From Varroa destructor (Eukaryota > Arthropoda > Arachnida > Mesostigmata > Varroidae): a DNA stretch of 64,000 nucleotides. The position numbers and the translations under genes are program-made. Shown here piece by piece: positions 1 through 13,131 of the stretch (position 1 is the first letter of the stretch; every line of letters starts with the position of its first letter). The notes beneath the pieces are model-generated. The model worked only from the letters and a program-made list of their open reading frames with translations, was not told the origin of the DNA and made no database searches. The stretch spans positions 49,908,486-49,972,485 of the forward strand of contig NW_019211456.1 of NCBI RefSeq assembly GCF_002443255.2, written 5' to 3'.

Positions 1-3000
1 AAAAATAGAACAGAGTATTGGCTCGATATCTTAAAATTATTGAATTCGAAAGAAAAATATATTTATTCTAGCCAAATTAAACTTTTTCTAAATAAGCCCT
101 TCTCTGTTATGGTGACAATTTCCTTGTCTAATACAGACTGTTTCTGAAGCCAAAGTGTAATAAAATGTGGATTTAGGTCGCGTTTGAATAGTGTTAAACT
201 GTATATAAAGTAGCTCGTGAAATATCTAAATAGATATTTGTTTTTTTGATATCGCTGTATTATTGCCATTTCAATCGCACAAACAGCCAGCTCCCTCCGA
301 ACAGTAGAATTATTGCCTTCACAATATATTCAGATATTCTCAATACTATCGATAGCATATTGAACAGCAAATCTGAGCAAGTAAAAAACACATGTGTACG
401 CTTATGTAGTAGCACGGCGGGCCGTATCTCCCACGGGCCTAACGTTTCAAAGGGTAGCCACGTTCACAATTGCCAGTTAATGAAGGGAATGATGGCCTGA
501 TCCAATTCTACGCAAGTGCACTTAGTGGGAAGCAACCTAGTCGGTACAGGTTCTAGATCAGTCACCTGGTGATCCTTGTACCTTCATTGGACCGAGGCTA
601 TTCATTCAATTTATGTTTATAGTGTTGTTTTTCTATTAGGACATTTTCCAATCTGCGTTTGCGATATATGCTGAGCTATTTAATCATTCCTATAGAGCTA
701 CGAACTATTATATGGAAGGCGTTCTTTGGCGTGGTTGTGAATTTCAAATATATATGAAATAGATATAACACAGGGTTTTTGTTAAGACTCGTATAGAAAA
801 GTGTTTAGAAGTAGGTATATGGATCTTGTGTTATATTTAGGTGGATCTAATTTCTGAATGGGGGAAGCGAAAACACTACGTAAACGTTCGGTGTTGTTTG
901 GGGCCGTCTCATTATAGAAGCAAAACGACAGTGGAGAAGGCCTGTTTGAAAACAGGCTGAGCAGTGGCCCTGCTATTTTTACTGTTGCCATTTCAACGGT
1001 TGACACAGTTGCGCAACCACCTTGCTAGTTGTAGGACAACTGTCAATGCGCCTTCTGCTATCTGCGAGTACCTCGCAAAAAAAATCTGGAAATGCTACTT
1101 TTTAAATCTATTACCACTGAATCTGGTGAAATTTCCTCTGGTGAACTTGACGTTCGCAGCTGCCGTTATGCATTACGTGATCGAAACGAACTAAGCCTAT
1201 TCTCTATCCGTAACGTGAACCTTGCATATGTCTTTAAGGCTCATAGATACTTACATTACCAGAACTTTTCTTTTTTGTAAATTATACTCCTGATATTTCG
1301 TTGAAATTAAAGCAGTTTATCATAGTTTAAGCGATTTCTTACTGTTCGAGGCCAGTTTTTATGCGGTCAACTTAACAAGAGAAATCGATATATTAACAAC
1401 AATTTGATAACTCGGAATCCCGGTCAAAGTCACTGTGGTACACCTCGTTGACGGAAGTGAACACACGGATGATATGTCCTGCCGTGGCTAAGTGCGTCCT
1501 ATTTGAAGGTGATAATATATAGTAATAATAATGCATTGTGAAAATGTTTGTATATCCTTGATTATAGGCTACGTATGCGCCTACTAGTAAATATCACTGT
1601 TGGTTGCATCTCGTCTGAGCCCGTTGGTACCTTTTATAAAGGTAAATGAAGAAGCTGGACTGTACTAAGTGGACCTGACCATTTACAAGTTCGGTCAATG
1701 CCTATAATGTGATCACGGCCTTTGCTAATTAAATTATCAGAATTGCCTTACTGTTCTTCTGCCAACAGATTTTAGCAACAGTTCTTTGAGTCCAAGAAGA
1801 TTACCTTATGCCTTCAACAATTCAGGCTGCCTTGGATGCAATGTTCATGATTGCCCTCAAGATGCTCCAAATAAAGACTAGGATCAAGCTAACTTAGTAA
1901 ATCATATGGAAACTATCAGCTAAATTTTAAAGGAAAATTAGATCGGAAATGAAATGCGTCGCTTAGATCTGACAGATTCAGACAATTCAAATAGCCTATA
2001 AAGAACTTCACTGAATTTGAAAATTCCAGAAGTTTTCAATACCAACGATACCCAACACAAGTAATCGTAAAGGGCACAGAATTTTTTCACCGTTCAATCG
2101 CATTATAGCTGCAAATGATTTTATCCTACACGGTCATGTCTTCTATTTTATATTTTGAAATTATTTCTGCGGGCGAAGTTTTCAATACGATTAATAAAGT
2201 AGGGCCTTTATTTAAAAAAAACGCGAAAATAACAAAGGCCGTACAGCGAGGTCATTTAAGAGTTCTCTAACAACAACAACCTCGACCACATGAATTGTAT
2301 AGCATTGTGTAAGAACTTGTAGCCTACATAATGGTCTCGATTGTAGAGGCTTAGCAAAGACTTATAGCTCTACCAGCTAGCGGTCACGACACCGTTATCG
2401 ATATAGCCGTCAACACAGAAGTTAAGGGTCAACTTATTGCTACATGAGCACAGTTGCATCCTTTGAGAGAACTGGCCTTTCATACGAGCTGTATATATAT
2501 AGTCTTTGTATGATGGTAACGTCGCCTGAGGCACAAAAGTCTAACTCGGAATCGACTGTGTATTGGTGATATTCCGCATGGTCTTTATGGGAAATGTGCT
2601 TCATCAATATTTAAAAAAAAAAGTAAGCGTTCGCATGTGTGCATTTACATATATGTATGTAGAGGCCTCTTGTATTTAGTCAGGGCGGAAGCAATTATTA
2701 TACACAAATTGAAATTAAATACCGTAGCATTACCTACAGCATGAAGATGTTCAGCTTCGCTTTCGAAGTGCTTTGTAAATTTTCCGTTTTTAACTAGAGT
2801 TTTTGCTCTCTGTTTTAGCGGGTGCTATAGTCGGCTAGTGGTGGTAATTATTTCCATGAAGGTCAAATATTCAGGCCACCTTTTCAATTGCGGCCATGCA
2901 TAAGCATATGTACACTTCGTAAAGTACTAGGAAGAGAGCAAGGATTAAGGTTTTCTTTATGGATTCCGTTACACTCTTATGTTATGTGCATAGCCAGTTT

Positions 3001-6000
3001 ACATTGAACGTGCTCAAAAGCTTCCAGCTGTCGTTTGAAAACAGGTCGCTGGGCCTAACAATTGGCAAATCTAAGCTTTTCAACATGCTAGTATAAAACC
3101 TCTTTGATTTCTAATCATAAGACAAGTGGGTAAATAATATGGCTTACCAAAGTAGCGGAGAGAACTGTTTGTGTACAGATACACCTTCAAATCGCCAATA
3201 GAAAAATTTCAATATACCTTGCAAATCGGAATCGTTAGTGTGGGCAGTTCTTTATATTTGCAAAATTAATTTATCGGTTATTAGAGGCTGACACAACGTA
3301 TTTTGACAGCAAACTTCCTGAAAAACTGACCTACAAGAAAGGCTGGCAATCTTTGCACGATTTTTTTTATGCTAACGACAGGTGTCGGCAACAGCTTCAT
3401 GTAAGCTGATAAAATCTAAATTCAAATACATGTTTGTACAAGGGTGGCAGTTTCCACATTAAGTAGCATTGAGTTATACTTCACAATGCAGTACCGACTT
3501 TATGACTACTGCCTTTTGAGGCATGGTCTTTACAAAAGAAAAAAGAAAACCAATACTCGTTCACCAGTACTGTCGTACAACCGCGTCTCTGCCATTATTG
3601 CAGCTTTAATGTCATGTATCAGTTAGATAATTGTTTATCTATTTTTTTTATTCTAGAAGGGCCCTAATCGTTTTTGTGAAGCCACCATGGTGCAAATGGC
3701 ACGTCTTCAAAGAAATCTTTTTTAGGCCAAAAAGTACCGAAAATGTCTTCTTCTCAGCCGTTAATGCAGTCTGAGAGGAACCTTACTTTAGGAAGGAGGA
3801 ACTTAACCAGTTGCATCAACAATTGGGACGGCTGACGATTTACAAAACATCTACGTTTACGATAAACATCCTCTATTTTCCAATTCTACATATATGATTT
3901 TCAAATTAGATTCAGGAAACAGATTTTTATTTTTTTACCACGAAACTAAGTCTGGCGTATGCTATAAACAATAATCAAGTCGTTGAAAGAAGAAACACGT
4001 ACTTCTCTATTGCTTATTTGCCTTGTTTTTCCTAAAAATCACATGAAACTCTAGATGTAGAAAAACTACGGGTAACGTAAATCAGTGACGACCTAATCGT
4101 GATGGTAACACTAAATAATTAGCACAAGGGAGTGGGACTTAACTCGAAGACCGCAGGATGACTAGATCACGATAGTGAAATAGTTGAATCAAGGTAATCA
4201 AAACAAAGTAACGGTATTACTGCAGCAATATTGCATCATTTTTCAAACAGTATAATCGGCATATTATAATCGGCTTTATACAAACAAGGGAGTGTTTGTA
4301 TACAAACAAAGTATAGAGCTGTCGATTAAGGCTACGATTGCTGATACTGTGCTCTCTTCAGTCATTGGTATAAAAGGCCTGCATGTAGCATTCCCCTGGT
4401 GCTATAAAATACCCGTATCAATCTAATATGTTACTAGTCGATGAAACAAAAGCTTTATTTGCTTTCCACTGCAGACAGCATTGCCTGTCTGAAATAATCT
4501 TTTTTGCTTAATTAATCTTAATTGTTGCAATATTGCCAGAAGCTTGAACATATAGATAAATGAAGTAAATCAGAAGTTATGGAATGGTTCGTTGACAATT
4601 GCAGAGTCTTCGTTTCATATTTGTTAAAGTACAAAAGAGAGGAAAGAATGAGAATGAAAAAGGGGTGCACGCTAATATAATTTCTACGATCGTTCAACAC
4701 TACATAGTACACACAGTATAGGTGTGCTACAGGGTATTTTGAAATCATGACTATAATAACCTTAATTATACACTACATATACTGACGCTACGGTATTATA
4801 AACTCATACAATAGAATTTTCGAAAGAATGCTCTTCCGCACCTCTTCAGATGTATACCGAAAACTTCTCTCAACTTTCATAGACAAATTGATAGACTTTC
4901 ATAGACGAACAGAATATAATCCCATCAGGCGATAAAGACACATGCACTATTTAGAAATAAAAACTATCGAAAAATGATGATACAGCTGTATTCTACAAAT
5001 CTCAAATGGGATAACCTAATTCTAAATTCGCCATAATATTGTATTTTATAAGTAATTCGGTATAACGTTTCTCATGCGTCTCCTGGACATTACAGAAATC
5101 AGAACCCTTGGAGAAGTTAGGATTGCGTCTAATGGATTTGCGCCCAGCGGTCAGAAAAGCGTTGTATCGAGCGGTTTGATTAGTTAACGTGTTCTTTTCT
5201 AGTTTTTACCTATATGAATGTATTCCCTCATTAAATAAAGATGCAACAACGGTTCAGGATTTACTTAAAATGCAAATATTTTGTTCTTCAAGCTATCTTC
5301 CCGCTCTAGGTAGTAAGCTACAAATACCATCGATTAGTTGATGTACAGCAGACTAAGCATTCGATTTAGTCCACAAACCTACTTCTGCTTATCCATTAAG
5401 GATGCAACAGCATGTAAAAATTAGTAAGTTGTTGACACTTTGAAGAGGTCTCCCTTGTCACATCGTCTGCTTAGCAGTTACAAGCGCCATGTTCGCATCC
5501 CTCGTACTAAAATTGTTTGCTTAATAGGTTTCATACAAAAAAAACTCGTTGATTGCAAGTTTGTTCACTGCTATATATAGATGGAAAGATAAAGAAGGTC
5601 GGATTCTTTTTTGTTTTAGCAAAGTTCGAATAGAGTAGAATTTCGTGATTGAAACTGTGCACGTTTGTGTACACACACACATATAGACAAGCATGTCTAA
5701 ATTAAAGGATAAAGTGCTTTTTTAGCATTCATGTTATACCTTGATTTTAGTTTGGACTGCATCACACAACATTTTGGTGTAGTCGCACGAAATCTTGTCC
5801 CAAGACAATGATATGTAATTATATGTGTTACCCTTGTCGATTTGCGACGAAGACACTGCTAGACAACTTGTAGAACAGTTCTCATCCGTTAACCCGAGCA
5901 ACTCCGAGCCTGCTTTGATTCACAAATAATTCAGCTTACTTGTCAAGATATTGAATCGAACACCTAGGCAATCAGATAGGCTGTTCTGACGTTTCTAAAG

Positions 6001-7810
6001 ACATCGGAGCATTGGAGAGCATCAATCACATAAACTTTACACTAAAGTTATAGTTAATTATTTCAGATTAAACAATGGAAAATGGTAACAACTAAGCTAT
6101 AGTTTATGCATAAATGATGATTATAGCATTCGTCTGTGTATTTTGTAAAACTCAATTTTAGCTCGACCAGCTACCTGAAATTTATACGCAGATGAAATGA
6201 AAGAAAACACAGGCAGCTATCGAAAATTTTTGGAAGGTTTTTTTGGGTTTGGTTACAGGAGACTATCTATAAAGCTTTGTGGCTCAATCTGTGAGCGCGA
6301 CACGTGTTCATCTTTTCCTGTGTTTTACCACTTTCCTGTGCTTCTGTGTAAATAATTTCACAGCTATTTTAAATGAAAAACCGTTCAAAGGGGTAGCCGT
6401 CCTCGATATCGCAGAAACTGGCTACCGGCCCTTAAGGAGTACCGGAACGGTCCTAACTTAGACAACATTCTTCAACGGGACCACACATAAAAGTCGTGCG
6501 CAATGCTCCTTTATACACTTTTCGAACGAGCGCATCAGATCCCTCCAGATAATAGTAAGAATGAATAAAAATATCTTCAACATTAGTTGGTTGTGTGGAA
6601 AAATCAACTATTGGCCGAAAAATATGTTACCTAACCGTGGAAATGAGACCTTTTTCGCTTGTACTACAAATTTTATTACTTTAATACATTTTAATTGACC
6701 TATATAGCTCGGCTTTTTTGAGTTGGCGTCCCAGTTCGTTTCAAGGGATCGCTGAGTGATTGGTATCGCTTTTTGTGGTAACTGAACTAAGGTGTTTTTA
6801 ATACTAATGATTATATTAGTAACAGAAACAGAAGTCTCCATCCGCGAGAAAAATCCAATGTCAAGCGTTGTGTTGCGTTTCTGTGATCAACTATAGCATT
6901 GGTTCTCATTTATATAATCCTCTCTTTTTTATATTTTCTTCTTTGAATCAGTTCACCGGTTAGACATATCCTATCAGATGTAGCATATATGATATGCAGC
7001 AAGTATTATTATGCAACATTTACATGCCGCGACCGATATCGAACGGCCCCACATATAATGTGAACAGTCAGCGACACTGACTAGGAGCGTTTAGGAGATC
7101 TCTCTTCTGTTAAAAAGTATGACCTGAGTATTTCGTTAACTGCACAATATAGTAATGTCGCAACACATCGTAATATATAGCTGGATCTGTTCGTTGTACT
7201 CTCATAAATATTCTCATATATATACAGACATGTAGGTTTTTTCTAGGATTACCGGTCCCAACGATTTTTCAGTGTCAACGGACCTGTTTACTGGGAAACC
7301 TTCAAATAGACACACGTTTGTTTTGCATATCCTTTTGGCGGAGCTTAACCGTCCGACCCGATGTTAACGCAGTTCTCGAAGGAATTTTCTAGATTCAATT
7401 ATATATACGATCGAAAATATCATAGTCGGACTTGCGTCTATGATTGGACATTACAGGGTCTTATATATATATATATACTTTTCTTCACAGAATATGAAGA
7501 CATGACTTGGGTGAACAACCTGTCGTGTGAAATTTCTATTAATTAGAACATGGGAGTAAGCCGCAAGACCTTAAAGCTGTTTCATAGAGACAGAGATGTG
7601 CAGCTAAGTTTTGTAATATATGAGATATCTGGTTACCATTATCTGGATTTTCAAAGCAGGAGTTTTTTTTTGTCATCTTAAGGGTATAATCCAACGTGAA
7701 CGGCTAGTAGGCTACGGAATAATCGCGAATGCCTTCTTTGAGCGAAAGCAAAGTCACGTGCTTCAATAAAACGCGCCACAGTATACATGTGTGTGTGATG
7801 TAAGTGTTCT
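1..7810. other. intergenic or intronic DNA, no supported gene
   Basis: I see AT-rich sequence with short poly-A/T runs and no reading frame that combines length, splice sites and a recognisable protein. The most coding-like stretch is a 62-codon ATG frame at 1092-1280 (plus), which carries no domain I know and no good flanking splice sites. It could be a chance frame or a lone exon. Confidence 0.4.
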
Positions 7811-7811
7811 T

Positions 7812-8297
7812 ATGATCCGGCACATATTTGAATTCACTTCCGAAACATCATGCCGCGAACCTTGTGGTTGCAAAGTCCTTTCTTCGTGGTTGATCTGGCT
7901 GCTTCTACGGAATGTCTTAGTCGTTTCAAAAGAAGTATCCGTATTCTAAAACAAAAGTTGATCCGAAGGAGACCGAGTTGATGAATGGAAGAGGCAGCCA
8001 TGACGATATATCTTTGTTGGTGTCTGCTATAACCATCTTTAAGCTACAGATGCTACGCGGCCGGCGTCAGCTCAAAATGATAACGAAATTTCAGGCGAGT
8101 CAGCGTTAACGCCGTTCAAGGTAGGTCTCAAGGAAGGCAGTACTCTAGTGTTGACTCTAAAATATGTCTCTCTAGAGAAAATAAAGAAGATAAAAATAAA
8201 TGCGTTCATAGATTTTCCAGCCGAGCTTTACATCGTGAATTTCCCCGGTTCGCAACAAAGTTTACCCTTTAGACTGAATGTCAAACGCGCGTTTTGA
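7812..8297 (+). pseudogene. coding-like block broken across three frames, unknown protein
   Basis: Three overlapping plus-strand frames follow each other. An ATG frame runs 7812-7949 (45 aa, containing SCREPCGC). A second runs 7921-8109 (62 codons, containing KVDPKETELMNGRGSHDD). A third runs 8043-8297 (84 codons, containing ESALTPFKVGLKEGSTLVL and ending FRLNVKRAF before TGA). Each looks like real protein, and the frame changes on passing from one to the next. The third is preceded by an acceptor-like site ending CAG at 8049. An AATAAA lies near 8448. Either this is a gene decayed by indels, or exons with very short introns; the apparent gap of about 30 bases between frames two and three is too short for a normal intron. 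I do not recognise the protein. The alternating hydrophobic pattern of the last part suggests beta strands, and a galectin-like fold was considered but no signature motif is visible. Confidence 0.35.
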
Positions 8298-9014
8298 AAT
8301 TTGAAGTAATTATAATGTCCCATGGCTCAATCGATGGGGTTCCCCTTGTATGTGTATTGTTTATCGTTCCTCCCCTTTTTTGTTAGTCCAAGTATACTTA
8401 TTTATTGGACCTGCCATATGCTTTGGCTGATGAATGTGACTAAACCAATAAAGTGACCAAAAAGCCCCAACTACGTTGCCAACGTATCTTCAAAGTGCAA
8501 CGGTTTTTTTGATAATTGCCTTTATCCATTATGTGTAAAAAAGAAATTAACAAAGCTGGTAGCTGAGTCAACTAGTGAAGGTTTTCGTCCATTTGAATTC
8601 GAACTAGAAGACTCACAGCTACGGGTGCCCGTTGATTGGCAAAAAAACGTTGCGGAACCTTTCTGATGTTTTCTGTGCTGCAACTGTAGTAATGTAGTAA
8701 ACTATTGCAGCATTTTATGTGAACCGCAGTAAGTCTATGGCTGCTGAATGCTGGCAGTAACCTGTCTTTCTGACATTTCGAAATGGATTATAGCACTATT
8801 TACATAGGATAGACAACGTTAAGTGTCCGACACGACAGAGTACTAATCAAATCCTTAGTTGAAATATAAACAATTGTGCAAATGAATGATATCTACAAAA
8901 CTCCCACTTGTAGAATTCACATAGCTCTATTCCTTAAGCAAACTAAGTTGCGGGGTTTTATAAAAACTATTAGCCTAACGTACAATTTATTAACTGCGGT
9001 ATTTATTCACGAGT

Positions 9015-9200
9015 TCACGTCACAGTGTTCCTCTTACTTTTTTCGAAATCACTAGGTGCGAGAAAATAAGCCGACGGTGGCCGATATTCTAAGCAACCTG
9101 GCAGATTTTTAGAGTGGTGTCCAAGCAAAAAAAGGTGCAACCCAAGACAATAAGCTTCATCTGGAAATACTATGATAAGCTTGGAATCGTAAGTTGGCAA
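9015..9200 (-). pseudogene. possible mariner-type transposase fragment
   Basis: A 61-codon open frame on the minus strand contains LAPSDFEKSKRN shortly after a PPSAY-like stretch. Mariner-family transposases carry a conserved Y-S-P-D-L-A-P-S-D block around the third catalytic aspartate, so LAPSDF is suggestive. The rest of the frame does not align convincingly by eye, no upstream catalytic motif is seen and no terminal inverted repeats were found. Chance similarity is a real alternative. Confidence 0.22.
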
Positions 9201-10127
9201 CCGTATAGTTAAGTTTTACAGGATTTTCCAGTTCTCTGTAGGGATATGATTACCCGTGAGAAGTCCTATGGATACGTTGCATTACCTTAATTGCCAGTTC
9301 TTCCCCACTACCACCCCTACAAAATAATAATAATGGCTTTAGTAGCTAGCTCAGGTAAATATCAGAGTCGTTTCTCGTCATGATACATTGAATGAGCGTT
9401 GCATGATATGGTATGTGAAACGCCAAAATGTTTGATATTAACATTTTTTTGTTTTTTTTTTTTAATGAGGATTCTATCAGACGTTTAAAAAACTTTAGCA
9501 GGCGCGCGAAATATGCTTGTTTGGACATCTTTGTTTAGAAACATTTCTATTTGACGCACGACAGTGTTATGCGCCATATTCCAAATAAATATGCAGTAAT
9601 TATAACGGGCATTGCATTATGTACGCACAATTATAAGATCGATCGCACCGATAGAACGAATACCATTTCTTCCAGATGATGGTACCCGATTTCAGCGTTA
9701 CCACGAAAGAATATACTGAGAAACAGAATTGTTTCTCCACCCCGAAGTAGCCCGACACCCAGTATCTACATCGGGGAATATAAAGGCGGAATTATATTGG
9801 CTAAAGACCATTAATAAGTAGACATTAGAGAATTTTTGCTAACAATTACAAGACGATTACACACGTAATCGGGGCGTTTGTTTATTTTCGAAAAAAGCTA
9901 ACAACTGCGATACGGGCTACGATTTGTGTTTAATTCGTGAAAAAAGACATTCATCGTCGTGCAATTCGAATCATGTTTTTAAATTTTTGATACCCCGTTT
10001 GTGAGATTTGTTTTACGAAGATCAGAGTGAGGATTCAGAGGCGGTACGAGGGAGGAAATAAAAGATATCACCTAGGAACCTTACCATTACAAATGCGCCC
10101 AACTAACACCCTGCCATGCATTTTCAG

Positions 10128-10158
10128 TGGACCTCCAGAACGACCCGGGCCAAAAACA
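10128..10158 (+). CDS. candidate 31-base coding exon of an unidentified plus-strand gene
   Basis: The acceptor reads CATTTTCAG and the donor GTAAGTGG, both close to consensus. The 31 bases between them encode GPPERPGPKT if the first base completes a codon, leaving phase 0 at the donor. That phase matches the candidate terminal exon at 10622. The proline-rich peptide resembles a linker between domains. Upstream exons were not found, so the protein is unknown. Confidence 0.35.
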
Positions 10159-10621
10159 GTAAGTGGCCTAAATATAGCATTGTGTGAATCTTTTTTTTCA
10201 TTGGCCGAAATTCTCTTATACGATAATTGCCAATTATATGCAGAGAAAAACCAGGTTTCAGCTTGACTTGTTCTGTTACAAAGATTCCACAATGCCATTA
10301 TGTGGAGGTGGTCGAAATATACAGAATAGGGTATCTGAACGCAGACTTAATTTTATTGAGTTATTACTAAAACCGTACCTAAGCGGGAAGGATATTTTCT
10401 GTATAAGTTACAACTGTTATTCTGGGGATCATATTCGTCTAATATAACCACAATTCACCGCAACTTAATTCAGGTTTTAAACTACTAACTAGTCATTTTT
10501 GAAAGTACTTAGTTTTTGATTTGCAATTTTAATCGCGCGCCAAGAAATACTGCTATGCATGAACTCGTTACTAAAGACACTGCATACAAAGGTTCCAACG
10601 AAATTCAGTTATTTTTTTCAG

Positions 10622-10723
10622 TTTTCAGGGTACCAGGCCGAAAGTCTAACAACTACGCTAGCAACAAAAAAAAGAAGTTTAGGAAAAATGCCGAAACGCA
10701 AAAAATCTCAGGCTAACCATTGA
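10622..10723 (+). CDS. candidate terminal exon with a basic C-terminal tail
   Basis: A run of T followed by CAG (ending at 10621) gives a good acceptor. The phase-0 reading continues from the 10128-10158 microexon for 33 codons to TGA at 10721. The peptide begins FSGYQAES and ends in a lysine/arginine-rich tail (KKRSLGKMPKRKKSQANH). A longer frame in another phase covers the same bases but has no matching splice context. No canonical AATAAA follows closely. The function is unknown; the tail resembles a nuclear-localisation or RNA/DNA-contact segment by composition only. Confidence 0.35.
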   Translation, partial: FSGYQAESLTTTLATKKRSLGKMPKRKKSQANH

Positions 10724-12182
10724 AGCTTACCTGGGTGACCTAATTCCTGGCAATTAATGGTTCTCTGTTTAAAACACCCATTAGTTTCTGTATCGAAAAC
10801 CTAGGCATATAAAAATGAATTTTAAGCCGTTTAACTAACTTTCGAGTTCTTCAGGTCTAAACCCTATTGAAAATTTTCCCAGTTTGCCTCATGGAAGCCT
10901 TTCTCGGATCTTTTTGAAGCCGAACGAAAACTTGCAATAATGAAGACAGTTGTTCTCGGGCAAAAAAAAGCTTTTAACCTCGATGGGGGTACGCTTAGCG
11001 GAAAAACAGGATTATAGTTGACATTCGCTCAAGCGACGCACCGCGTCACCCATGACGAGTTTATTTCGTTTCAGAACTGGCTTTCTTCAATTATTAAGAG
11101 TAGCCTGCCACGATGAACAGCCTGTCAGTGTTTGCTGGAGCTCAAATACCACCTTGTAGAAAGTAAAAATGATCGGATTTACTGTGCCAGCGAACAGTTT
11201 GTCTAATATCATAACCATTATTACGAATATTCTATGGTAAGAACCCCGAATCGACTTCAGCTACACTTTTACCTGATGATATCAAACAGGTTGTTTCTTC
11301 AGCAGTCTGCTAAGGCTTCGAATTTGGAGACCTTAACCCACCAGTTGTTATGAGTGTAAACATTAAACTAGGCGATACCCGGCAAACCAATTTGCTATGG
11401 TGCTTTAGACGGAAACCTACCCCTTCACTTGGCTAATTATATAAATTGAATTCTACAAGAGATGCATAGCATGTCTCGTAATATATGTACAGCGGTGTTG
11501 CTACATAGACAGTCATATTTTCATTTGCATGGCTCAAGTATAAAAGTAGAAATTTTGCACTAAGTATTCGGTGCTGATACACTGTATACGCTTCGCCAAC
11601 GATAACGATAATTGTGCATTTCCTCTCATCTAACACCGTTTATTTGACCCTCTAGTTTTGCTTATTATGTTATCGCGTTATTCTGAGGTGATTTTCGTAC
11701 AACAAACAAGTAGCTTCAATATCTAGATCAGTGATCAATTTGGTAGCCATTGACACAAAGATCAGTTGCGTAGTTTGGCAATGGAACTCAGACAATTTCC
11801 TCGTCGGGGAAATGCAATCTCTAAGGTAGTACTTGTGCCACGTCATAGTTATTTAGTTTTATTCGGGTCGGCCGCCAGAACCCGTCCATATATGCGAGAT
11901 CAGGTGTTTCTTGTATGTTCCACCAACACATTCTATTGAACTCGTTTTTCGAAGGTGAAGTAATATATCTTAGTAGTACAAATAGCAGTAATAAAACTTC
12001 ACAATTCAACATGAAACTGTTTTCATTGTTCAGACGCATGGGACGTTTGAAGCCCAATCGAAACCAGCTTCTGAGGGAGAACTACGCGCTCGTAATTATC
12101 ACCAGTAGCGAAATTATGAATATAATAACCTTCTTTCACACGAGAAATCATAAAATTATACCATAACCTTGTGATCTCGCTT
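10724..12182. other. non-coding stretch upstream of the RING gene
   Basis: I see no recognisable gene here. Short frames at 11433-11636 (minus) and 11821-12166 (both strands) lack domains and splice support. The last few hundred bases should hold the promoter or upstream intron of the RING/MATH gene, but no clear TATA box is visible. Confidence 0.4.
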
Positions 12183-13082
12183 ATGCCGTTACAGATTTTT
12201 TTGCGTGACCTTCCTCCGGAGCTAAATCCGGGATGTCGAGTTCCCCTGACTCCGTTGGGTGCCCTTTCGCATCGTTTAAGCTCTTGTGATGCTTGTGGGG
12301 TTTTTACGCCTAAAAGGATTCTCTCATCGTGTGGTCACACTTTCTGTTTTGGCTGCTGTATGGCTGTCGAAAATGCAGATGGAATAGATTTACGTTGTTA
12401 CAGCTGTAAAGAGATCTGTTGTGGGTCGGTGACTGAAATGAACGAACGTGTTCTTCGAACTTTGAAATTTGCATGCCGATGTGGTCTTGAGGGCAATCTG
12501 GCCGAGATAAAAGATCATCTGTGGAAAGGTGAAGTCGAGCATGAGGACATAAATCGAACTGTAGGTGCAGGTTTACCCGTACCTCCGGTGCCACGAACGA
12601 TCTCTACAGCTTCTTCCGGTCCAACTTCTGAAAACAAAGGCTTTTTCTGGATGCAAGTGCTCGACCTGAGTACACAGTGTCAGAAAACCGGCATGGCCCA
12701 GAGGAGCGATTCGGGGCAAGAATGGAAGGCTAGTGGCTATGTCTTCGAACTTCTCGCTCAAGTTCAGCCGGGTTCTGACAAAGATCTGTATGTAGCATTG
12801 ATGATTCGTCTGCCAGTAAATAAACCGTCCGCATTCGCATGGCCAGTTAAAAAAAAGCTTATCGTGTCTATTCACAGTACTGAGGGTAAGCCGGTCTCAA
12901 AGAAAGAGGTGCTTACTTTCGAGAACGGAAAAGTAATAAGCGACGTATTTCTGGCACCTTCATCGACCAAATACTACGTAATCGACCGACTGTCTAGAAT
13001 TAAGGAGTTGGAAAATGCGTCAGCAATTTCTCGGGATGGCTTTGTTTGTTTCTCCGTGGACGTTCAACCAATACTACACTGA
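12183..13082 (+). CDS. RING-finger protein with C-terminal TRAF/MATH-like domain
   Basis: This is an uninterrupted 299-codon frame from ATG at 12183. An N-terminal C3HC4-type RING finger is visible: CDAC (residues 35-38), then CGHTFC giving Cys50, His52 and Cys55, Cys58, and CYSC (72-75). A linker rich in Pro/Thr/Ser follows. The last ~115 residues match the TRAF-C/MATH beta-sandwich pattern: SGYVFELLAQVQ, a hydrophobic LYVALMIRLP strand, AFAWPVKKKLIVSI, and a closing GFVCFSVDV. Known TRAF-type proteins use the RING for ubiquitin transfer and the MATH domain to bind receptors or substrates in the cytoplasm. At about 300 residues, without clear TRAF zinc fingers, it is shorter than canonical TRAFs and resembles the short TRAF-like proteins of mites and ticks. 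The frame also opens upstream (GTG at 12171), and an acceptor-like CCGTTACAG at 12183-12192 could mean an earlier exon. A poly(A) signal follows 44 bases after the stop. Confidence 0.85.
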   Translation: MPLQIFLRDLPPELNPGCRVPLTPLGALSHRLSSCDACGVFTPKRILSSCGHTFCFGCCMAVENADGIDLRCYSCKEICCGSVTEMNERVLRTLKFACRCGLEGNLAEIKDHLWKGEVEHEDINRTVGAGLPVPPVPRTISTASSGPTSENKGFFWMQVLDLSTQCQKTGMAQRSDSGQEWKASGYVFELLAQVQPGSDKDLYVALMIRLPVNKPSAFAWPVKKKLIVSIHSTEGKPVSKKEVLTFENGKVISDVFLAPSSTKYYVIDRLSRIKELENASAISRDGFVCFSVDVQPILH

Positions 13083-13125
13083 AGTCTGATAACGAAAATA
13101 TTCTTTTAGGGAAAGAAGGAAGAAA

Positions 13126-13131
13126 AATAAA
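13126..13131 (+). terminator. poly(A) signal of the RING/MATH gene
   Basis: An AATAAA hexamer lies 44 bases past the stop codon, in the expected orientation, within an A-rich 3' untranslated region. Confidence 0.6.

Noticed and set aside
12310..12875. Minus-strand frames of 94 and 100 codons
   Set aside because: They are antisense shadows of the RING/MATH coding sequence.
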